Assembly (NCBI RefSeq): GCF_007997215.1
Contig: NZ_VORW01000001.1
Coordinates: 310,001-374,000, forward strand
DNA: 64,000 bases
Direction: 5' to 3'
DNA from: Algoriphagus aquimarinus
GTDB taxonomy: Bacteria; Bacteroidota; Bacteroidia; Cytophagales; Cyclobacteriaceae
This document shows, in pieces, positions 43,623-51,405 of this stretch; the first letter of the stretch is position 1, and each line of letters begins with the position of its first letter. The position numbers and the translations under genes are program-made. The notes under the pieces were generated by a model that saw nothing but the letters and a program-made list of their open reading frames with translations, was not told where the DNA came from and did no database searches.

Positions 43623-45305
43623 TTAATCCAAAAACTTCCAACTCGCTTTATGATCTTTTTTCAATGGATTTCCAGTGACTTTAGCACGAAGAATTTCTAT
43701 CGGCATAGCGTTTTGGCTCATAATCAGATCGTGGTATTCTTTCTCTGTCATCTTACCTGAGTCCACCATTTCCTCACGCATCGCATATATTTCCAGTGCA
43801 CCAATCATATAGGCAATCTGATACAATGGCCCGTAGCTTCCTTCAAAAGACCGGCGAACTTCCGCTTCAGCATTTGCACGCTCATGACCAACCTTGTCTA
43901 CTAGCAAGTCTATGCATTCCTGTGGAGTCATATTTTCCAAGTGATAACTCAGTGAGAAAATGATCCGAGCACAGCGGTGCATTCTCCAGAAAAGCATCCC
44001 AACCTTATCTTTTGCATCTCTCGGAAAGCCTTTGTCCCAAAGAACAAATTCCCAATATAACGCCCAGCCTTCAGTCCAAAACGGAGTTCCAAACATGCGC
44101 CTATGAGTCATATTCCGTTGGTTCATAAACTGCTGTAAGTGATGGCCTGGAATCAACTCATGTTGAACAGTAGCTCTAGAAAAATGCGGATTATTGCCAC
44201 GCATGCTCATCATCTTATCCTCATGGCTCATCTCAGAAGTAGGGTAAGCAATCTGAATTACTTCTCCTCCCAGAAAGAAAGGGCTAACTCGTTGGCGCTC
44301 GGCTGAGATCATGATGGTTCTCCAAGATTCCTTGGCCAAAGGCGGTACCGTGATCAGGTCATTGTCCTCCACGTAAGCAGTAGCTTCCTCAGCCAATCGA
44401 ATAACTTCTGCAGGCCACTCTCCCGCTGGCAAATAAGTTTCCTTCACCATTTCCAGCGCAGCTTTCCAGTCATTCCCAAAACCCAATTCATTCGATGCTT
44501 TGAGCATTTCTTTCTCACACCAAGCAAATTGCTTTTCGGCTTCCTTTATTAATTCCTCAGGAGAATAGGCGATCATCTCAAATGCCAATTGCTTTTCCAA
44601 GGCATCTCTACCTATCGGCCTTCCTATAATTCCACTTCCATCGTCTTTCACAGAATTCGTATAATGCTCACGAAGGCCTTTTGCATAAGCTTTCATGCTT
44701 GCATCCAGTTTTTTCCAAGGCTCAGGCATCCACCAAGTAAACATCGGGTCATAGTCAAAATAATAGCCATAAGCTTCACCCGTCGTTCTACTCATAGCTT
44801 CTACTGCACTTGCCGCTAGATCCGCTTTCTGCCAGCTCGTATATTTTGGGGTTGAAGCAAGATTTTTCAATTGTGAGTCAACTTGCTTCGCAACCTCATT
44901 CCAAGTGGCTGCGAGTTGTTGAGGTTCTGGTATCACCGCTCTGCGCCTTCCCTGATAGAATTCTTCCAAAGGCTGAGCAAAAGCCAAAACTCCTTCGACT
45001 TCATCGAAGGAAGTCTTTTCTATAGCTAGTTCAGCAAGCTCTTTTTCCAGATAATTTCGGAAAAGCACATAATCGATTTTCCCATCTTCAGACAGAGAAC
45101 CATAATTCACTTTACCGAGGTCAGTCAGATACTCCTGATTGAGTTTTTGAATTCTGGAAAAATATTCTTCAGAAAGTGAGTTGGAATACAACCTCCTTAG
45201 GGTGCCATAATCGGCCTGATACGTTAGGATCGTTTGCACTAATTCGGTCGAAAATCCATAAGTCGAGATTAGACACAAAATCAGAAATAAATAGATTTTT
45301 TTCAT
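43623..45305 (-). CDS. Secreted DUF885-family protein (predicted metallopeptidase fold)
   Basis: 560 residues from ATG at 45305, where the signal peptide MKKIYLFLILCLISTYGFS begins. The frame extends 38 codons upstream into a leader and could give an unrelated N-terminal extension. The DUF885 signature QHELIPGHHLQQFMNQRN (an HExxxHH-like zinc site near residue 405) and GWALYWEFVLWD are present. The family resembles M32-type carboxypeptidases; substrates are not established. It is preceded by a leader resembling that of the DinB-fold gene at 10.2 kb. Confidence 0.85.
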   Translation of the reverse strand: MKKIYLFLILCLISTYGFSTELVQTILTYQADYGTLRRLYSNSLSEEYFSRIQKLNQEYLTDLGKVNYGSLSEDGKIDYVLFRNYLEKELAELAIEKTSFDEVEGVLAFAQPLEEFYQGRRRAVIPEPQQLAATWNEVAKQVDSQLKNLASTPKYTSWQKADLAASAVEAMSRTTGEAYGYYFDYDPMFTWWMPEPWKKLDASMKAYAKGLREHYTNSVKDDGSGIIGRPIGRDALEKQLAFEMIAYSPEELIKEAEKQFAWCEKEMLKASNELGFGNDWKAALEMVKETYLPAGEWPAEVIRLAEEATAYVEDNDLITVPPLAKESWRTIMISAERQRVSPFFLGGEVIQIAYPTSEMSHEDKMMSMRGNNPHFSRATVQHELIPGHHLQQFMNQRNMTHRRMFGTPFWTEGWALYWEFVLWDKGFPRDAKDKVGMLFWRMHRCARIIFSLSYHLENMTPQECIDLLVDKVGHERANAEAEVRRSFEGSYGPLYQIAYMIGALEIYAMREEMVDSGKMTEKEYHDLIMSQNAMPIEILRAKVTGNPLKKDHKASWKFLD

Positions 45306-45419
45306 GTGTTTATATTTTCTTTTAAAATCCACATAGCCTGTCCCGAACTGCTTTCGGGAGAATCTCACATGGCTAATAATCATCCTAGTGTGTGACGTTT
45401 TCGGCATGTTCGATTTCAT
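45306..45419 (-). promoter_or_regulatory. Conserved 5' leader with in-frame leader peptide (copy B)
   Basis: In gene direction it begins ATGAAATCGAACATG at 45419, close to copy A (10214-10299). Both share GTCACA, GATG, GAGATTC, ATGTG and end with TATAAACACATGAAAA at the start codon. Copy B carries an additional hairpin, TCCCGAA-5 nt-TTCGGGA, at 45341-45359. The predicted peptide starts MKSNMPKTSHTRM and is in frame with the DUF885 gene. Confidence 0.5.
45341..45359. repeat. REP-like hairpin inside leader B
   Basis: TCCCGAA and TTCGGGA form a 7-bp stem around CTGCT. It resembles the palindrome at 3557-3570 and is absent from leader A, so it may be an insertion. Confidence 0.5.
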
Positions 45420-45734
45420 AAGACTAAGGAAAAGTGGAACCTTAAATTAAATCTTTTGTGTCTAAATACTTGAAATAGCCACCTCATAATTCTGCGTCAG
45501 AATAATTCTTTGATCAGCGGCAAAATTGATTTTTGACAAATTACCCAACCATTTTGTAATCAATTACTTATATTGAAGCAGATCAAAACCCATAATTTTC
45601 TAGAATTGAACCAAACAGCAATTTTTGAAAGTCATTAGGCTAATGATCTACCATTTAATTTTTACTCGTTGCTCCTTCTATGCACGGCAATTTTTTGGCC
45701 TGAGAAGGAGCGATTCCACCAAAAACTCACCATT
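45420..45734. other. 315-bp intergenic region upstream of the ABC operon
   Basis: AT-rich, no gene. It holds ATTCTG-cgt-CAGAAT at 45489-45503 and a 9-bp stem (GCTCCTTCT / AGAAGGAGC, 45671-45679 with 45703-45711) in the probable 5' leader of the ABC ATPase gene. No clear -7 box seen. Confidence 0.4.
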
Positions 45735-46622
45735 ATGGAATTAAAGATTAGTAATCTGTCAAAGACCTATCCGAACGGAGTTAGGGCTTTGCATGATGTT
45801 TCACTGAGTGTTCCTCAAGGGATGTTCGGTTTGCTCGGACCAAACGGAGCAGGCAAATCCACCCTCATGCGTACGATTGCAACACTACAAGATGTCGACA
45901 GCGGTAGTATTATGCTTGATGACATTAATGTCTTGGAAGACAAACAAACTGTAAGAGAACGCCTTGGTTATTTGCCTCAGGATTTTGGTCTATATCCTCG
46001 GATCAATGCCGAAGTAATGCTGGATCACATTGCCCAAATGAAAGGAATAGGCAAGAAATCTGAGAGAAAGGTCTTAGTAGAGAGTTTGCTGCAAAAAGTA
46101 AATCTCTTCAAAGACCGTAAAAAAGGGCTTGGTACTTTTTCAGGAGGAATGCGCCAGCGTTTTGGAATTGCTCAGGCGTTAGTCGGCAGTCCTTCACTGA
46201 TCATTGTGGATGAGCCTACTGCCGGACTTGACCCTTCTGAGAGAAACAGATTCTACAATTTACTATCGGAAATCGGAGAAAATACCATCGTGATTCTATC
46301 TACACATATCGTAGAGGATGTAAATACACTTTGCTCCAACATGGCCATCATCTGCCAAGGCGAAGTACTGATGCAATGCAAACCAAAGGAGGGAATAGCT
46401 ACGGTACAGGGAAAAATCTACAAAAAAGCCATCAACAAAGATGAGCTCGAAAGCTATAGAAATGGCTATCAAGTGATCTCTACGAAACTAATAGAAGGAC
46501 GGCTGAGCTTGCGAATTCAAGCTGATACTGATCCTGCAAATGGTTTTGAGGCAGTGCCTGCGGATCTGGAAGACGTGTACTTCAGTAATATTTCGAAGAA
46601 AGTAGATCCTATTACTATCTAA
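45735..46622 (+). CDS. ABC transporter ATP-binding protein
   Basis: 295 residues from ATG at 45735 (MELKISNLSKTYPNG); 22 further codons upstream in frame do not look like family sequence. Walker A GPNGAGKST, Q-loop LPQDFGLYP, signature FSGGMRQRFGIAQ, Walker B LIIVDEPTAGLDP and the switch histidine STHIVED are all present. It is the nucleotide-binding partner of the permease encoded 10 nt downstream. Confidence 0.95.
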   Translation: MELKISNLSKTYPNGVRALHDVSLSVPQGMFGLLGPNGAGKSTLMRTIATLQDVDSGSIMLDDINVLEDKQTVRERLGYLPQDFGLYPRINAEVMLDHIAQMKGIGKKSERKVLVESLLQKVNLFKDRKKGLGTFSGGMRQRFGIAQALVGSPSLIIVDEPTAGLDPSERNRFYNLLSEIGENTIVILSTHIVEDVNTLCSNMAIICQGEVLMQCKPKEGIATVQGKIYKKAINKDELESYRNGYQVISTKLIEGRLSLRIQADTDPANGFEAVPADLEDVYFSNISKKVDPITI

Positions 46623-46632
46623 GGTTTCAGAT

Positions 46633-49600
46633 ATGTTTTTAGACATCTTCATTTTTGAACTGAGATACCGGTTTAGTCGGCCGGCTACCTATATCTACTT
46701 TGGACTATTGCTGGTCGTAGCCATGCTGCTGATCGGGTTCGGAAATACTCCTGCTTCCGAAAAAGTTTTTCACAATGCTCCCATAGTCATCGCTAATCTG
46801 CAGCTTTTGATTTCTCTGTTTGGAATCTTGATAGCCTCTGCGGTGATGGGAGTTCCGCTTTATCGGGACTTGGAGCATAAGACGGGCACATTCCTATTCA
46901 GTTATCCCATTTCCAAATTCGCCTATTTCATGGGTAGATTCTGGGGCTCCTTTGTCACACTATTGTTTATTTCTTTGGGGAGTTTATTTGGGATCTTTCT
47001 GGGGAGTTTACTCGGTCCTACTTTCGGCACCGATGCTTTACGCTACGGACCCAATGAACTGATGAACTATCTTCATCCTTGGCTGACATTGACGCTCCCG
47101 AACTTATGGTTTGCAGCAACTTTATTCTTTGCCTTAATCGTTTTCACAAGAAACATCAAATCGATTTACTCGGGTGGAATCATAGTATTCATAGCTTATT
47201 TGCTGGCTAATTTCCTGGCAAGAGATATCGAAAACAAAGATCTCGTACAGCTCTTGGATCCGTTTGGGCTCAATACTTTCGATTATCAAACTCGTTATTT
47301 GACTCCATTTGAGCAGAATAATTTCATTCTGCCATTATCTGGAAATCTGCTCTGGAACAGGCTACTCTGGTCAGGCATAGGCTTGACTTTGTTTATTGCA
47401 GCTTATTTTAGATTCAGCTTTAGCTATTTCTTCAAAACTGTCCAGAAAAAATCTAAAAAAGAGGTTGAGAAGGCCTTCGTCCCAAACCTTTCTCAGGTGA
47501 TTTCCAAAGCCAGTTTTGCAGGAAATTATCAGTGGAATAGCTTCCTCACACTCACGAAGATTGAGGTCCAAAATATCACGAAGGATATTTATTTCAGGTC
47601 TATTCTATTAGGTGGAATGGTCTTTTTGATACTGGATTTTTGGATCGGAAACACACTGTACAGTGTCCCGAACTTCCCTTCCACCGCCTTTCTGATGGAG
47701 TACAAGACCTTTGATTACAATCTCTTCGTCTTCATCATCATAGTATTTTTCACAGGAGAAACACTCCACCGAGACAAGGCTTCAGGGTATTCTGTCATCA
47801 ATGATACTTTCCCTGTGAAAGACGGAGCTGTGATCGCTTCCAAGTTTTCCGGGATGGCGTTTGTTTGTCTGCTATTGACTACGCTTCCAATTATCGTAGG
47901 CATCATCATCCAGACGTTGAAGGGCTATTTTGACTATAACCTCGGGATTTATTTGGTAGATAGCTACCTCATCTCTCTTCCTGATTACCTACAAATGGTC
48001 ATGCTGGTATTTGCAGTGCATCTTGTGGTGAATAACAAATTCGCCGGACATGCCGCTGCTATTGGAGTCTGGGTATTGATTATTGTTCTGCGAGACTTCG
48101 CCAATTATGATTTCAATCTTTTCTTTTTCTCCTATAAACCAGGATACCGATGGAGCGACATGAATGGATTGGGTCACTTTGGAGAGCCACTATTCTGGTT
48201 CAATCTGTATTGGACAGCTTTTGGAATCTTCCTGATCTTATTCTTCAGTATTTTCTTCAGCCGAGGCACGGAGAATTCAGTGAAAAGCAGATTCAAAACA
48301 GCCCGTAAAAAACTAGGCAAAAAGACCGCACTAGTTTCCTATGCATTTCTACTGGTAGCAATACTAACAGGAGCATATATCTACAATTCTACCGTATATG
48401 TCAATGCCTACCGGACTTCCAAGGAAGGAGAGCTCAGACAGGTAGCCTATGAGAAGCAACTGAAGCAATATGAATTTCTACCTCAGCCAAAAGTCACCAA
48501 AGTCAATCTCAAAGCTGACCTCTATCCACTGGAAAGAGATGCCTATTTCGAAGCTCAAGTAGAGTTGGTAAATAAGACCGATGTACCAATTGATTCTATA
48601 CATTTCAATAGCACGGGGTTGACATCTTTTGAAATTTTATACAAGGGTACTGAATTACCTTACCGTTTCCCATTGGTATATGAGCCAGCCAAGTTTCAGA
48701 TTTTTGGCAAAAAACAAGAGCGGGAATGGTACAAGATCACTGCACTCCCTAAAACCATGATGCCTGGCGATACGCTGGAGTTAGTCATCAAAAGCAAAGT
48801 GACCAACGATGAATTCCCAAATTCAGGTTTCGGAAGAGAGTTGGTTTACAACGGTACATTCCTCGCTGGAGGCATGCCTGATATAGGTTATTCATCAGGC
48901 AACGAGATGGACAGCGATGAAAAACGAAGGGAATATGAGCTACCAGAAAAACCGGAAGATCTACCTCCACATGACGATCCTTATGGACGAAGAACACTCT
49001 TATTCTCAGATGAAGCTGACTTTATCCAATTTGAAGCCACTGTAAGCACCATTCCAAGTCAAATTGCTGTGGCACCAGGATATCTTCAAAAAGAGTGGAC
49101 CGAAGATGACCGACGATATTTCCACTACGTACAGGATACTCCGATTCAGGCATTTTTCTCTGTGCTTTCTGCCGAATATGAAATTCTAAGGGACAAAGCG
49201 TCTTTGCCTAATGGGCAGGAAATTGATATAGAGATCTATTATCAAAAAGGCCATGAATACAATCTGGATCGCTTTGTACAATCTTACAAAGATGGACTCA
49301 CTTACTATTCAGAGACCTATGGTCCTTTTCAGTACAAACAAATGCGGATCTTGGAATTTCCGCGATACGCAGGTTTTGCTCAGTCATTCCCCAATACAGT
49401 GCCCTTTAGTGAGGACTTTGGTTGGGTAGCTGATTTCTCCGATCCAAATAGCTTTGACTATGTGTATTATGTAACGGCTCACGAGCTTGCCCATCAGTGG
49501 TGGGGGCATCAGATTACACCTAATTATACGCGTGGATCCAATTTGATCTCAGAGGCGTTGGCCGAATATTCTGCATTGGTACTTACTGAAAGAAAATACG

Positions 49601-50277
49601 GTAAAGAGAATATGAAGCGCTTTCTGAAGGATGAACTAGATGGATATCTGCGTGGAAGATCCAATGAGAGTAAAAAAGAAAATCTCTTTATCAACACTAA
49701 TCGCTCCTACCAATGGTACCAAAAGGGAAGCTTGATTTTATACGGTTTGAGGGATTTGATTGGAGCAGAAGCGATAGATAGCGCCCTGTATAATTTCAAT
49801 GCTGAGTTTGGCTTGAAGCTTACTCCTCCATTTCCAGGAAGTGCCGACTTATATAGGCATTTGGATGCTCATACACCTGATAGTTTGAAATACTACTTGG
49901 ATGATACTTGGAACAAGATTACTCTTTATGACAACAAAGTCGAAGAAGTAACTGCAACGAAAATTTCCGATGGAGAATACGATGTTACTCTCAAATTGAA
50001 ATCTCAGAAACTCTATGCAGACTCAGCTGGACAAGAATCTGATGCCAAATACGAAGGAGATTACATTGATATTGGAATCTTCGCAGCAGATGATCAAGAT
50101 GAAAATGGAAAAGATCGGGTGAACCCATTATATGTTCAGAAATACAAAATTTCGCCTGGCGAAACGACTCTGACTATACGGGTGAAAGGCGAGCCGTCAA
50201 AAGCAGGCATTGATCCTTACAATAAACTCATTGATCGAATTCCTGACGATAACACTACGAGCGTAGAATTCAAGTAA
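46633..50277 (+). CDS. ABC-2 permease fused to an M1-family aminopeptidase domain
   Basis: 1214 residues. The first half (about 1-590) has some 12 membrane segments in two ABC-2-like blocks. The second half is a periplasmic M1 peptidase: HELAHQWWGHQ at 950-960 gives zinc ligands H950 and H954, and SEALAEY supplies the third ligand E974. The HExxH-to-Glu gap is 19 residues, one more than in classical M1 enzymes. It probably forms an exporter-protease complex with the preceding ATPase. Terminator directly after. Confidence 0.88.
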   Translation: MFLDIFIFELRYRFSRPATYIYFGLLLVVAMLLIGFGNTPASEKVFHNAPIVIANLQLLISLFGILIASAVMGVPLYRDLEHKTGTFLFSYPISKFAYFMGRFWGSFVTLLFISLGSLFGIFLGSLLGPTFGTDALRYGPNELMNYLHPWLTLTLPNLWFAATLFFALIVFTRNIKSIYSGGIIVFIAYLLANFLARDIENKDLVQLLDPFGLNTFDYQTRYLTPFEQNNFILPLSGNLLWNRLLWSGIGLTLFIAAYFRFSFSYFFKTVQKKSKKEVEKAFVPNLSQVISKASFAGNYQWNSFLTLTKIEVQNITKDIYFRSILLGGMVFLILDFWIGNTLYSVPNFPSTAFLMEYKTFDYNLFVFIIIVFFTGETLHRDKASGYSVINDTFPVKDGAVIASKFSGMAFVCLLLTTLPIIVGIIIQTLKGYFDYNLGIYLVDSYLISLPDYLQMVMLVFAVHLVVNNKFAGHAAAIGVWVLIIVLRDFANYDFNLFFFSYKPGYRWSDMNGLGHFGEPLFWFNLYWTAFGIFLILFFSIFFSRGTENSVKSRFKTARKKLGKKTALVSYAFLLVAILTGAYIYNSTVYVNAYRTSKEGELRQVAYEKQLKQYEFLPQPKVTKVNLKADLYPLERDAYFEAQVELVNKTDVPIDSIHFNSTGLTSFEILYKGTELPYRFPLVYEPAKFQIFGKKQEREWYKITALPKTMMPGDTLELVIKSKVTNDEFPNSGFGRELVYNGTFLAGGMPDIGYSSGNEMDSDEKRREYELPEKPEDLPPHDDPYGRRTLLFSDEADFIQFEATVSTIPSQIAVAPGYLQKEWTEDDRRYFHYVQDTPIQAFFSVLSAEYEILRDKASLPNGQEIDIEIYYQKGHEYNLDRFVQSYKDGLTYYSETYGPFQYKQMRILEFPRYAGFAQSFPNTVPFSEDFGWVADFSDPNSFDYVYYVTAHELAHQWWGHQITPNYTRGSNLISEALAEYSALVLTERKYGKENMKRFLKDELDGYLRGRSNESKKENLFINTNRSYQWYQKGSLILYGLRDLIGAEAIDSALYNFNAEFGLKLTPPFPGSADLYRHLDAHTPDSLKYYLDDTWNKITLYDNKVEEVTATKISDGEYDVTLKLKSQKLYADSAGQESDAKYEGDYIDIGIFAADDQDENGKDRVNPLYVQKYKISPGETTLTIRVKGEPSKAGIDPYNKLIDRIPDDNTTSVEFK

Positions 50278-50280
50278 AAC

Positions 50281-50315
50281 AAAAAAGGTCGTTTCGAATT
50301 GAAACGACCTTTTTT
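50281..50315. terminator. Perfect 15-bp terminator after the permease/peptidase gene
   Basis: AAAAAAGGTCGTTTC pairs with GAAACGACCTTTTTT, 5-nt loop. It serves both this gene and the convergent small gene, whose stop is at 50317. Confidence 0.95.
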
Positions 50316-50316
50316 A

Positions 50317-50526
50317 CTATTTCCTCTTTCGAAGTAGTGCTACAAGTATCAAAACAAATATAGCTCCACCTACTACCCAAGCCCATGGCTGTTGGTACCA
50401 TTCTTCTTTACCTATATTGACATCGATATCTAATCCGCCATCTTGTGCAAATGCCGCGACCGAAAAGAACATAGTCATTAAAAATAAAAATAGACTCTGC
50501 GAATACTTTTTCAGTTGATTTTTCAT
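50317..50526 (-). CDS. Small secreted protein with a C-terminal membrane anchor
   Basis: 69 residues. A signal peptide (to AAFAQ, about 28), a short acidic region (GGLDIDVNIGKEEWYQQPW) and a C-terminal membrane helix ending LLRKRK. I recognise this layout from short Bacteroidota proteins of unknown function. It is 13 nt downstream of the beta-barrel gene on the same strand. Confidence 0.7.
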   Translation of the reverse strand: MKNQLKKYSQSLFLFLMTMFFSVAAFAQDGGLDIDVNIGKEEWYQQPWAWVVGGAIFVLILVALLRKRK

Positions 50527-50539
50527 GGTTATCTGGTTT

Positions 50540-51073
50540 TTATTTGAATCTAATATTATAAGTCGCTGCTACACCGATAGTCTGAATATCAGCAGCAGGA
50601 TCGGAAGTAAATACTTGATTATAAAAAGCGAAAATATTCCAATCATAATTATGATAACCTACTTGGGGACGGATATAAAAACCACCGTCACTAATTACAT
50701 CACCCGTTAAAAATGTGTAACCCACGTCAGTTCCCACAAAGAATCCAGTAGGCTCAGGATAATATCTAAGCATTAGTCCTAGTGGAATAGCACCGAAGTC
50801 TTGAGCGCCTACTACATCCGAATTCTTAAAATACTTGGTAAAACCAGTCGCCACTCCAAGTCCGAAATTATCTGTCCTCATAAATTGACCTGCTACATCA
50901 AGTCCAAAAGCAAAGGAGGAATAATCTCCAATATCCCCAACAGGGATTCCCATATTAAGACCTAGTTTAAGCCAAGAGTTATCTTCATTGATATCTTCAA
51001 TGTCTCTTGTTGTCTGTGCATATGTAGCAAATCCGACAACCATTAGCGTAAGTGATAAAATTAGTTTTTTCAT
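50540..51073 (-). CDS. Small outer-membrane beta-barrel protein
   Basis: 177 residues from ATG at 51073, where the signal peptide MKKLILSLTLMVVGFATYAQ begins; the frame's earlier codons do not look signal-like. It has strand motifs GLNMGIPVGDIGDYSSFAFG, FFVGTDVGYTFLTGDV, a PQVGYHNYDWNIFAFYNQVF hairpin and a terminal TYNIRFK. Porin-like family, function unknown. Probably co-transcribed with the small anchored gene downstream. Confidence 0.8.
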   Translation of the reverse strand: MKKLILSLTLMVVGFATYAQTTRDIEDINEDNSWLKLGLNMGIPVGDIGDYSSFAFGLDVAGQFMRTDNFGLGVATGFTKYFKNSDVVGAQDFGAIPLGLMLRYYPEPTGFFVGTDVGYTFLTGDVISDGGFYIRPQVGYHNYDWNIFAFYNQVFTSDPAADIQTIGVAATYNIRFK

Positions 51074-51405
51074 AATTGGTTTGTTTTTCTTCTCTTGTAG
51101 CCAAACCGAGTGCCATGAGCGAAAATTATTTATTTCAACCTCCTCTAAAAGTAGCTTAATGGCTTCTATAGAGCTATTTAACAGTTTTTCACAAACCATA
51201 AGAAACGGAATAGGACTAAGATTACGACTTATCTCCGCGCCCTATTTCGGGTAATTATCTCCTCAATTATTGGGAAATAATTGAATCATATGTTCATATA
51301 CGCCCCCTTTTGGTATCCTTTCCATTCGAATGGTGGAATGATTGATTGAACGAGTAGGCTTTCATCTTTTTTATAATCTAGAGGATGAAGTCTAAGTCAT
51401 TAGTC
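51074..51405. other. 332-bp intergenic region between a beta-barrel gene and dnaE2-like gene end
   Basis: No gene seen. It contains TCAATTATT-ggga-AATAATTGA (51263-51284) and the perfect palindrome CCATTCGAATGG (51322-51333). The former could be a terminator-like stem for the polymerase gene, although it is about 120 nt past its stop. Confidence 0.4.

Noticed and set aside
46633-50277. Possibility that the permease and peptidase are two genes joined by a sequencing error
   Set aside because: The junction is smooth with no internal stop or start signal, and this fusion type is familiar from Bacteroidota annotations.
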